The translations under genes and the position numbers were made by a program. DNA of 34,286 nucleotides. Origin: Candidatus Buchananbacteria bacterium (GTDB lineage: Bacteria; Patescibacteriota; Patescibacteriia; 2-01-FULL-39-33). The stretch covers positions 1 through 34,286 of the forward strand of contig CAIVNC010000037.1 in assembly GCA_903907165.1 (NCBI GenBank), given 5' to 3'. How positions within the stretch are numbered: the first letter of the stretch is position 1; each line of letters starts with the position of its first letter. Below the pieces are notes generated by a model. The model ran no database searches. It had not been told where the DNA came from and was given only the letters and a program-made list of their open reading frames with translations. Shown here one piece after another: positions 1-6,622 of this stretch.

Positions 1-1
1 C

Positions 2-625
2 ATGGGTTTAATGATTGCTTTTTTATCCTACACTATTTTATACATTGTTAATCCTGATTTATTAACCATTAAAATGCCAAACATAGGTCCGATAAATCAA
101 GTTGGAACAGTGGGGCCATCTACGGCTGGGGGCGTGGGAGGATCGGCAACTGGAGCACCAACGGGAGAAAAAAACAACCCAACCACACCAACAAACCCAA
201 CCCAGACACCATACAATCCTCAGCCTACTCCCGACATGAAAAAAATACTACAAGACAATGGTATTACCATCAGCCCAGATCTGCTAGATAGCGATCTCAG
301 GAAGATTAGCATGATACAAAAAGATATTGCTGATGATCTTTATAACATTAAAGCGGCCGGCGTAAATGATATAGTGTTGACCTCTGGATGGAGAGACCAA
401 CCGGGCGATGTCCACAATGATGGTGAGGCTGTAGATTTTATGCCAAACACAAATACTAATATCTATATGAACGCCTTAATCAACGCGGGTAAAAAAATTG
501 CCGATAGTAGCTATGGACCAATATACGAGGTCACTCTAAACAATCAGCAAACAGTAAGGGTCATCAAAGAACCAACTTGCTGGCACATGGACACAGAATT
601 ACAAAGAACCACTGGCGGGAAATAA
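2..625 (+). CDS. VirB2-like membrane segment fused to M15-type zinc peptidase domain (5' truncated)
   Basis: The frame is open from the first base, so the true start is probably outside the window; the ATG at base 2 is only the first one visible. Residues 1-24 form a hydrophobic helix ending in the NPDLL-type motif seen at the end of TrbC/VirB2-like pilin proteins of CPR bacteria. A Gly/Pro/Thr/Asn-rich linker follows (about 27-78), then a globular domain (about 80-200). In it TSGWR (127-131), H-x-x-G-x-A-x-D (H138, D145) and W-H-x-D (H195) match the three zinc ligands of M15 D-Ala-D-Ala carboxypeptidase or Hedgehog-type folds. The likely role is cutting peptidoglycan stem peptides outside the membrane, possibly to make room for a secretion apparatus; that role is inference. 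It precedes radA on the same strand by about 40 bases. Confidence 0.7.
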   Translation: MGLMIAFLSYTILYIVNPDLLTIKMPNIGPINQVGTVGPSTAGGVGGSATGAPTGEKNNPTTPTNPTQTPYNPQPTPDMKKILQDNGITISPDLLDSDLRKISMIQKDIADDLYNIKAAGVNDIVLTSGWRDQPGDVHNDGEAVDFMPNTNTNIYMNALINAGKKIADSSYGPIYEVTLNNQQTVRVIKEPTCWHMDTELQRTTGGK

Positions 626-667
626 GATCCGTATCTAATTTAATTGAAGGATCCAATAACCATAGAA

Positions 668-2008
668 ATGAAACCAATAAAATCAACTACAATTTTTTCC
701 TGCACCAAATGCGGCGCCCAATATCCTAAATGGCAAGGGCGCTGTTTGGAATGTGGCTCTTGGGGTACGCTAGTCGAAGAAGCTAGTAAAGTTAGCGCTG
801 CTAAAAATTTGAAACCTGGCAAACTAGCTGACAAACCACTAAATCTAAAAGATGTTGAGATCTTAGATCAAGAACGGTTAAAAACCGGCTCTGAGGAAAT
901 AGACCGAGTTCTTGGTGGTGGCATCGTCAAAGGCTCTCTTATTTTAATTGGCGGCGATCCTGGGGTCGGCAAATCTACTCTGGCCCTGCAGATTATTAAT
1001 CATGTTCCAAATTGTCTTTATGTTTCCGGCGAAGAATCGGCTAGTCAAGTCAAAATGCGTGCAGAAAGATTAAAGACTAATTTGGACAAGCTTCATTTCT
1101 TACCTCAAACAGATATTGAGACCGTCATCGCCTCTATCCGCGAAACCAAGCCAGCCATGGTTATTATTGATTCTATCCAAACCATGAACTACGCTGAGTT
1201 GCCAGGCGGACTAGGCAGTGCCAATCAACTATCCGCTTGTACTTCTCTACTTCTTGAAGCAGCTAAAGCGACGAATATTCCAATTCTCATTATCGGCCAC
1301 GTCACTAAAGACGGCTTTGTAGCTGGACCAAAAGCCCTTGAACATCTCGTTGATGCAGTGCTTTATCTTGAACGTGACGACCAGAATTTTTATCAAATCC
1401 TCAGGAGTGTAAAAAATCGCTTCGGCGCGACTGGCGAGATCGGCCTTTTTGAAATGACCACTATTGGCTTTAGGGAAATTAAAAATCCAGCTGAAATATT
1501 TCTCTCTGGTCATGATGATAACTCATCTGGCAAAGCCACAACTGCTGTCCTGGAGGGCAGTAGAACATTCCTAGCCGAGATTCAAGCCTTAGTCAACAAA
1601 ACTGCTTTTGGTTATCCGCAACGTCGTGCCACCGGCTTTGATCTCAATCGCTTGCAGATGCTTATTGCCGTTCTGGCCAAGACCGCCAAAATAAATCTTG
1701 GTAATCACGATGTTTATCTTAATATTGCCGGTGGCCTAAAAATAAAAGATCCAGCTGCTGATCTTGCTGTTTGCTTGGCTATCGCCTCGGCTTTTTTAGA
1801 TATTCCAGTTGGTACCAAAACTTTAGCTCTTGGCGAAATTGGTTTATCGGGCGAAGTTCGCTCGGCTAGTCAAACAGAAATTAGACTTAAAGAAGCCAAA
1901 AAATTAGGCTTCAATAAAATTATTATGCCACCAGGCAAAAATAAAACCGCCTCCAGTGAAGCGGTCTTAGTTAAAAACTTAGCCGAAGCAATTAAACTTT
2001 TGAAATAA
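668..2008 (+). CDS. radA: DNA repair/recombination protein RadA (Sms)
   Basis: RadA is a RecA-like ATPase that promotes branch migration and processing of recombination intermediates. All family landmarks are present: an N-terminal zinc finger (C12, C15, C26, C29), a Walker A loop GGDPGVGKST (95-104), the RadA-specific KNRFG motif (near residue 250) and a C-terminal Lon-like domain. Length is 446 aa, close to the usual 450. I chose the ATG at 668 over the in-frame TTG at 644 because it puts the first zinc cysteine about 11 residues from the start, as in other RadA proteins. Neither start has a well-placed ribosome binding site. The gene converges on recG, with one base between the two stop codons. 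In naturally transformable bacteria RadA acts on incoming DNA, which fits the ComF/T4SS genes nearby, but this is context only. Confidence 0.95.
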   Translation: MKPIKSTTIFSCTKCGAQYPKWQGRCLECGSWGTLVEEASKVSAAKNLKPGKLADKPLNLKDVEILDQERLKTGSEEIDRVLGGGIVKGSLILIGGDPGVGKSTLALQIINHVPNCLYVSGEESASQVKMRAERLKTNLDKLHFLPQTDIETVIASIRETKPAMVIIDSIQTMNYAELPGGLGSANQLSACTSLLLEAAKATNIPILIIGHVTKDGFVAGPKALEHLVDAVLYLERDDQNFYQILRSVKNRFGATGEIGLFEMTTIGFREIKNPAEIFLSGHDDNSSGKATTAVLEGSRTFLAEIQALVNKTAFGYPQRRATGFDLNRLQMLIAVLAKTAKINLGNHDVYLNIAGGLKIKDPAADLAVCLAIASAFLDIPVGTKTLALGEIGLSGEVRSASQTEIRLKEAKKLGFNKIIMPPGKNKTASSEAVLVKNLAEAIKLLK

Positions 2009-2009
2009 A

Positions 2010-4070
2010 TTATTCTAAGTGATCTGAAAAATCCAGATTATCAACTTTCTTTTTCAATAAAGGATAATCTTTTAAATCATTTTCCTCCACAAATTTTTCC
2101 GCGGCCTCGCGGACTTTTTTGATTAGCTCAATATCTTTCAAGTCAGCGATTTTTAAATAAAAGCCAGCCATCCCTGACTGCTGATAGCCATAAACGGCGC
2201 CCGCTCCTCGCTGTTCCAAATCTCGTTGCGCCAAAACAAAACCATCTTGAGTTTCAACTAGTGGCTGTAATCTCGTGAGAGCGTCCGGATCCATACTATC
2301 GCTAAACAGAAAACAATAAGACTGATGTTCACCTCTACCAACTCGACCACGGAATTGATGAATTTGAGCTAGGCCAAACCTCTCAGCGCCTTCAATCATC
2401 ATTACTGTAGCGTTTGGCACATCAATACCAACTTCTACCACTGAAGTCGAAACTAATAATTTAATTTTTCCATCAGAGAAATCTTTAATTACCTCTTCTT
2501 TTTCTTTGGATTTTAGTCGGCCATGCATCAAGCCGATTTTAAACTCAGAAAAAACTTCTTTTTCTAGTCTCTCAAATTCCTCCTTCGCCGATCTGACGCC
2601 AAGCTTATCAGACGGATCAATTAGAGGGCAAATTACAAAGGCTTGCCGGCCTTTTTTTATTTGTTCAGCAATAAACTGATAAGCTAAATGCCTTTTATTT
2701 GACTCAACGATTTTGGTGACAATTTTTTTGCGACCAGCTGGCATTTCTTTGATTATGGAAATATCCAAATCACCATAAACTGTCAGGGCTAACGATCTTG
2801 GAATCGGCGTTGCTGTAAGCGACAAGAAATGCGGGTGATTTTTGCTTTTTTCCTTTAAAATTTTGCGCTGTTCTACGCCAAAGCGATGCTGTTCATCAAC
2901 CACCGCCAGAGCCAAATTTTTAAACTTCAAATCTTCAGAAATCAAAGCATGAGTACCGACAATAATATCAATCTTACCAGAAGAACAAGCTTTCAAAAAT
3001 TCAGCCCGATCAACTTCATGATCGTCAATGATTTTTTGAGCACTAGTATTTAATCCGATTCGTACTCCTGATGATCCGAAAAATTTCTTAATCGTTTTAA
3101 AATGCTGATGAGCCAAAATTTCCGTCGGTGCCATTATCGCCGACTGAAATTTATTCAAAGCCACATTATACATGGCCAGAGCCGCCACCAAAGTTTTGCC
3201 AGACCCCACATCACCTTCTAGTAGTCTATTCATCGGCTGATCAGCTTGCATATTTTTCAAAATCTCCCAAGCCGATTTTTTTTGATCGCCAGTCAGATTA
3301 AACTTCAAACCATTAACGAAATTTTTAGTTTCTTCTTGAAAGAAATTAATTTTGTAAGCCGTAGCTTGTTCTAGTTTTTTTCTGAGCAATCTCGATCTGA
3401 CCTGCAAGGGAAATAACTCGTCAAAAGCCAATCGTCGACGAGCTGAAGCCAGGCTATTTTTATCTTTAGGAAAATGAATTTCTTTTACCGCCGAATTAAA
3501 ACTAGGAAATTTTTCACCAGCAAAAACTTTTTCCGGCACCTCGTCTTCAATTTTGTCAATCACCTCGAGAACTGATTTAACCAAAAGATTGATTTGCTTG
3601 CTGGTAATGCCCTGAGTCAAGGAATAAACCGGCACAATACTAGCCTGATTGCCAGTAGCCAGATCGGCTCTTTTATACTCTGGCCCATTAAAATGCAAAT
3701 CAAACATATCACCGACAACCTTGCCAGAAAAGTAATACTCTTCACCCTGCCTCAGACTACTGCTTATCCAAGGCTGATTAAACCATAAAATTTTAACTGA
3801 ACCAGTTTCATCGCTAACCAGGCCTTCGGTGAGCATGGCTCGCTTACGAGAAGTTCGTCGATTAGCCAAGAGCTCTAATCGCCCCTTAATTGTCACTGTT
3901 ATCCCCGGCTCAAGTTTTTTAATAGGCAAAAACAAGCTAAAGTCATCATAACGATAGGGATAATAAAAAATGAGATCGCGAACGGTCTCAATTTCTAATT
4001 TTCTCAAGCGAGAAATGAGAGTCTTGCTTACTCCCTTTAGTTGATTGATTTTAGTTTCCAAAGTAGTCAT
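2010..4070 (-). CDS. recG: ATP-dependent DNA helicase RecG
   Basis: RecG is a double-stranded DNA translocase that remodels stalled forks and Holliday junctions. Domains in order: N-terminal helix-hairpin-helix and OB-fold wedge (about 1-190), then a superfamily 2 helicase core with Walker A GDVGSGKT (286-293), DEQH box (392-395), TAT motif III (419-421) and the QFRGRVGRG motif VI (572-580). The C-terminal QRGAGAVYGYQQSG stretch (about 620-633) is the RecG-specific TRG region. At 686 aa it is a full-length family member. No Shine-Dalgarno sequence precedes the ATG. Its start lies 13 bases from the duplicated tRNA fragment at 4084, so it may be read from the tRNA promoter region or from sequence inside the element. 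Confidence 0.96.
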   Translation of the reverse strand: MTTLETKINQLKGVSKTLISRLRKLEIETVRDLIFYYPYRYDDFSLFLPIKKLEPGITVTIKGRLELLANRRTSRKRAMLTEGLVSDETGSVKILWFNQPWISSSLRQGEEYYFSGKVVGDMFDLHFNGPEYKRADLATGNQASIVPVYSLTQGITSKQINLLVKSVLEVIDKIEDEVPEKVFAGEKFPSFNSAVKEIHFPKDKNSLASARRRLAFDELFPLQVRSRLLRKKLEQATAYKINFFQEETKNFVNGLKFNLTGDQKKSAWEILKNMQADQPMNRLLEGDVGSGKTLVAALAMYNVALNKFQSAIMAPTEILAHQHFKTIKKFFGSSGVRIGLNTSAQKIIDDHEVDRAEFLKACSSGKIDIIVGTHALISEDLKFKNLALAVVDEQHRFGVEQRKILKEKSKNHPHFLSLTATPIPRSLALTVYGDLDISIIKEMPAGRKKIVTKIVESNKRHLAYQFIAEQIKKGRQAFVICPLIDPSDKLGVRSAKEEFERLEKEVFSEFKIGLMHGRLKSKEKEEVIKDFSDGKIKLLVSTSVVEVGIDVPNATVMMIEGAERFGLAQIHQFRGRVGRGEHQSYCFLFSDSMDPDALTRLQPLVETQDGFVLAQRDLEQRGAGAVYGYQQSGMAGFYLKIADLKDIELIKKVREAAEKFVEENDLKDYPLLKKKVDNLDFSDHLE

Positions 4071-4083
4071 TTTGGAGGGAATC

Positions 4084-4269
4084 TAGTGTGTGACCAGCAG
4101 GAATTGAACCTGCGTTCCTCGGCAGCGCCAAATACTCCTAGTCGTCGCATCTGTCGGACACTCGCCTGGGTCGGCTCGTTCCTGCCGTCGCAGAAGTGAT
4201 TTTCAAGATTACGCGAGAAAAACAAATCCGTAATAGCTTAGTGTGTGACCAGCAGGAATTGAACCTGCG
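4084..4269. repeat. tRNA-Arg-associated element 1: 31-bp direct repeats flanking a 124-bp insert
   Basis: The 31 bases at 4084-4114 recur exactly at 4239-4269. The second copy covers the last 26 nt of the intact tRNA-Arg (T-arm, acceptor 3' strand, discriminator) plus 5 flanking bases; the first copy is an isolated tRNA 3' end. The 124 bases between (4115-4238) hold AATACTCCTAGTCGTCGCAT (4131-4150), which recurs with 18 of 20 bases at the tRNA-Ser element (5067-5086), and on the minus strand GCAGGAACGAGC (near 4174-4185), nearly repeated in the palindromic repeats at 27 and 28 kb. An ATTACG/CGTAAT inverted repeat lies at about 4212-4234. The layout is that of a tiny att-flanked insertion into a tRNA gene. 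It has no coding capacity. Confidence 0.75.
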
Positions 4270-4317
4270 ACCTTCAGCTCCGCAAGCTGACGCTCTATCC
4301 AGCTGAGCTATGGCCAC
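4244..4317 (-). tRNA. tRNA-Arg (anticodon GCG)
   Basis: On the minus strand the acceptor stem GTGGCCA pairs with TGGTCAC (one G-U pair), followed by discriminator A. The D-arm has AGCTCAGCTGGATAGAGC, the anticodon stem TCAGC/GCTGA encloses the 7-nt loop TTGCGGA, giving anticodon GCG (reads CGC). The T-arm has GGTTCAATTCC. No CCA is encoded. It lies 16 bases after the stop of the membrane protein gene at 4334-4852, so the two may share a transcript. Its 3' end is duplicated downstream at 4084-4114. Confidence 0.95.
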
Positions 4318-4333
4318 ATGTAATACTTAATTT

Positions 4334-4852
4334 CTAGAATTTCAACCTACGACGAATCATTTCAGTCAATGGTTCATCTTCTCGATCTAAATTTTCTTTT
4401 AAGAACTTTAGCAAGTACTGTCTTATTTCTAAAACATCTTGCCGATCGCCAAGCGGAATAGTTAATCTACCTCTTAATGGATTTCTAAATTCGAAATACA
4501 AATTTTTTGTTCCACCGTCCTGATAAATCATAAAAAAATTAAGCATCTCATCATAGCGATAAAATCTATTAATGTCTTTTATGCCATCGGGCGTGATGTA
4601 AAAATCAACCGTTTGCGGTTCACGGTAATCATACAATAGAATAACTAAAAAGAAAATAACCAGAAAGATGATAAAAAGATAATTTTTTCCACCCATCAGC
4701 GGTCCGTCACCTAACGACCACCAAATTGCAATGGCTAACAATAAGATAGCTCCAACATACCAATATGGTGTCTTTTTATATTTTTCAAATTCCTTGTACT
4801 TCCAAGAAAAAATCACTTCACTTAATTGCTGTTCCCGTTTCGAACTAGCCAT
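4334..4852 (-). CDS. Conserved-type two-helix membrane protein of unknown function
   Basis: 172 residues. A short charged N-terminus contains the FSWKYKEFEKYKKTPYWY stretch typical of a hypothetical protein family that I associate with CPR genomes, where aromatic residues lead straight into the first helix. Two predicted transmembrane helices (about 30-47 and 57-75) are separated by a short Gly-rich loop. The remaining ~95 residues look like a cytoplasmic beta-rich domain (alternating hydrophobic strands such as TVDFYITPDGI and NLYFEFR), suggestive of a PH-like fold, but this is a guess from pattern. No catalytic motif is visible. A TATAAT box 8 bases before the ATG would give an almost leaderless mRNA, consistent with the missing Shine-Dalgarno sequence. 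I do not know its function. Confidence 0.8.
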   Translation of the reverse strand: MASSKREQQLSEVIFSWKYKEFEKYKKTPYWYVGAILLLAIAIWWSLGDGPLMGGKNYLFIIFLVIFFLVILLYDYREPQTVDFYITPDGIKDINRFYRYDEMLNFFMIYQDGGTKNLYFEFRNPLRGRLTIPLGDRQDVLEIRQYLLKFLKENLDREDEPLTEMIRRRLKF

Positions 4853-4860
4853 ATTTTTAA

Positions 4861-4866
4861 ATTATA
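4861..4866 (-). promoter_or_regulatory. Possible -10 box for the 4334-4852 gene
   Basis: A perfect TATAAT on the minus strand ends 8 bases before the ATG at 4852. Transcription would then start at or next to the start codon, making a leaderless message. No convincing -35 box is seen at the usual spacing, so support is moderate. Confidence 0.4.
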
Positions 4867-4902
4867 ATGTAATAATTTTAAACTATACTTAAGCTCCGCT
4901 TG

Positions 4903-4993
4903 CGGAGAGACAGGGATTCGAACCCTGGGTAAGCCCCTAAAGACCTACAACGGTTTAGCAAACCGCCGCCTTCAGCCACTCGGCCATCTCTCC
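4903..4993 (-). tRNA. tRNA-Ser (anticodon GCU)
   Basis: Class II tRNA on the minus strand. Acceptor GGAGAGA pairs with TCTCTCC, discriminator G as expected for serine. The anticodon stem encloses the loop TTGCTAA, giving GCU (reads AGC/AGU). A long variable arm follows, then the T-arm GGTTCGAATCC. No encoded CCA. Its 5' end (18 nt plus two upstream bases) is duplicated at 5092-5111. Confidence 0.95.
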
Positions 4994-5111
4994 ATATGTT
5001 CTCGGCAAAGCCTCAATCAAAAATCTGAGGCCGACTGTCTGCCAGGGTCGCCTTTGCGACCCATGCAATACTCCTATTCGTCGTATCGCATCCACTCGGC
5101 CATCTCTCCAT
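4976..5111. repeat. tRNA-Ser-associated element 2: 20-bp direct repeats flanking a 96-bp insert
   Basis: The 20 bases at 4976-4995 (5' end of tRNA-Ser-GCU on the minus strand plus two flanking bases) recur exactly at 5092-5111. The insert 4996-5091 contains two hairpins: GCCTCA/TGAGGC (about 5014-5035) and GGGTCGC/GCGACCC (5045-5062). It also holds AATACTCCTATTCGTCGTAT (5067-5086), 18 of 20 bases identical to the tRNA-Arg element, and TTCTCGGCA-x-x-GCC near one boundary, matching TTCCTCGGCA-x-x-GCC there. This supports a shared mobile or templated origin. Here the tRNA 5' end is duplicated; in element 1 it is the 3' end. Confidence 0.72.
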
Positions 5112-5153
5112 GCATCCTAAGTTAAATCTCCAGGCATTTTTAATTTAGCCTTG

Positions 5154-5240
5154 CGGAGAGGGCGAGATTCGAACTCGCGATCCTTTTAAGGGGATTTCAG
5201 TTTTCAAGACTGACGCATTCAACCGCTCTGCCACCTCTCC
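5154..5240 (-). tRNA. tRNA-Ser (anticodon UGA)
   Basis: Class II tRNA on the minus strand. Acceptor GGAGAGG pairs with CCTCTCC, discriminator G. Anticodon stem TCAGT/ACTGA encloses loop CTTGAAA, giving UGA (reads UCN). A long variable arm (CCCCTTAAAAGG core) and T-arm AGTTCGAATCT follow. No encoded CCA. About 80 bases of AT-rich sequence separate it from the end of comF; TTGTTA and TACTAA spaced 16 bases apart just before its 5' end could be its promoter (weak). Confidence 0.95.
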
Positions 5241-5321
5241 TTAACTTAGTACTTAGCCTAAATATATTAACAAAAAAACAACTATTTGTAAATACCTCAA
5301 ATTCCCTAAAATAAGAGAGTT

Positions 5322-6053
5322 TTATGTGCCCCTAGCCAGGACCAGGGCGGTAATTTGTTTAAATCCCGCCCTTTTTAATATTCCGGCACATTCGCCCATT
5401 GTGGCTCCCGTAGTATAAACATCATCAACTAAAACTATTTCTCGATCCAATAGACCGCATTTGAATTCATTAACCTTAAAGATACCCCTGACATTATTTT
5501 GCCGATCAGCCGAATTAAGCTTTGCTTGTGGCTGACTATTAATAATCCTAGAAATAATTCCCGACTCAATCTCATTACCGAAAACCCGATTAAGCGATTG
5601 GCAGATTAATTGCGCCTGATTAAATCCTCTATTTAAAAATCTCTTTCTATGTAAAGGCACTGGCACTAAGACAGCATTATGTTGCCAATCATTTTTATTC
5701 CCAAAATAATTCTTAAACAGATCATCAAGATAGCTACTCAAATCTTCAACAAATTCATATTTTATAGCACTAATAATTTTCTGAATCAGTTCATTATCAT
5801 AGCTAGCCACTATCCATAAACCATTTAAAATAATTTTATCCCTACAAGATTCGCAAGGACTACAATCGTCTTTTATTCTTTTGCAAACCGGACAAAATCT
5901 ATTTTTATGACAATCAATAGCCGATCGACAAGAAACACACAGCCACTCACCTTCTCTCCCACAATTCAAGCAACTAACAGGGAAAAATAAATCTTCAAGC
6001 CATTTTTTCGCTAGTAAAAAATAACAATTATAATTATTATTCCCATTTAGCAT
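5322..6053 (-). CDS. comF: ComF-family protein (ComFC-like phosphoribosyltransferase homologue)
   Basis: ComFC-type proteins act in the cytoplasm in handling single-stranded DNA during natural transformation. The 243-aa product has an N-terminal cysteine-rich zinc region (C28, C31, C39, C42, then C54, C57 and a further cluster at 64-70), the PVPLHRKRFLNRGFNQA stretch (131-147) that defines ComF/GntX proteins, and a PRPP-binding loop VLVDDVYTTGAT (207-218). I chose the ATG at 6053 because AAGGTGG lies at ribosome-binding distance before it; an in-frame upstream ATG at 6134 would add 27 residues that lie inside the previous gene and resemble no ComF N-terminus. It overlaps the 3' end of the preceding gene by 17 bases, so it is translationally coupled to the T4SS operon as its last gene. 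Confidence 0.92.
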   Translation of the reverse strand: MLNGNNNYNCYFLLAKKWLEDLFFPVSCLNCGREGEWLCVSCRSAIDCHKNRFCPVCKRIKDDCSPCESCRDKIILNGLWIVASYDNELIQKIISAIKYEFVEDLSSYLDDLFKNYFGNKNDWQHNAVLVPVPLHRKRFLNRGFNQAQLICQSLNRVFGNEIESGIISRIINSQPQAKLNSADRQNNVRGIFKVNEFKCGLLDREIVLVDDVYTTGATMGECAGILKRAGFKQITALVLARGT

Positions 6054-6603
6054 AATCCACCTTCCAATCACTACCGTCTTTTTTAAACTGCAATAATAAA
6101 TTTTGATATACAGCCTCCGAGGTTTTACTAACATTATAATAGCGACGTTGAGTTTTAACTTCTATTTGAGCATCGCCTGTTGACTGATCTAATTTTAAGA
6201 CATTAGCAAGAATAGCCTTAGTATCATAACCCTGATAAGTTGTAGTGGCAACCCCCTTAATTAGATATGTTTCAACGTAATCAATCATTTTTTGAGTCAT
6301 TTGTGGCTCTAGATCAAGAATATTTTTGGAATCGGCTTGATTAGAATAACTTCCATAGCGCTCAGCAAAAGACATGGCTAATTGCTTTAAACCCAAAGGA
6401 TAAGTTTTTTCTTTAGCCAGAGCCAAATCGTCGGCTGGCGGTAACTGATTCATTTGTTTTACAACCGTATTGCTTACCGTAGTCGTAGTATTTAGGTTAA
6501 CCACCTGATGCGGTTTAGCCTTTGGGCGGAAAATTAGCCATAAAATCAAAGCTAAAATCAACAGAGCAACCACAGCAATAATAATTTTTTTTCTTTTATC
6601 CAT
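6037..6603 (-). CDS. Single-span membrane protein in the T4SS operon, possible VirB8-like component
   Basis: 188 aa from the ATG at 6603, 19 bases after the virB4 stop. An earlier in-frame ATG at 6642 would overlap virB4 and put a non-canonical 13-residue tail before the basic MDKRKK start, so I prefer 6603. Topology: short basic cytoplasmic tail, one helix (about 6-24), a Thr/Val/Asn linker, then an extracytoplasmic domain. That domain ends in LLLQFKKDGSDWKVDYAKWE, the kind of strand-turn-Trp ending common in NTF2-like domains, the fold of VirB8. Size, topology and operon place would suit VirB8, an inner-membrane assembly factor of T4SS, but sequence alone does not prove it. It overlaps comF by 17 bases. 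Confidence 0.78.
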   Translation of the reverse strand: MDKRKKIIIAVVALLILALILWLIFRPKAKPHQVVNLNTTTTVSNTVVKQMNQLPPADDLALAKEKTYPLGLKQLAMSFAERYGSYSNQADSKNILDLEPQMTQKMIDYVETYLIKGVATTTYQGYDTKAILANVLKLDQSTGDAQIEVKTQRRYYNVSKTSEAVYQNLLLQFKKDGSDWKVDYAKWE

Positions 6604-6622
6604 AATAAAATTAATTAATAAA

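Noticed and set aside
4084-4238. A second tRNA upstream of recG
   Set aside because: Only the T-arm and acceptor 3' strand are present; no D-arm, anticodon arm or 5' acceptor strand can be folded from the adjoining sequence.
4084-5111. CRISPR array made of the repeats around the tRNA genes
   Set aside because: The repeats are tRNA parts in two copies each with unequal lengths; there is no regular series of repeats and spacers and no cas gene.
6051-6134. Longer ComF start at 6134
   Set aside because: The extra 27 residues lie within the preceding gene and the internal ATG at 6053 has a good ribosome binding site.
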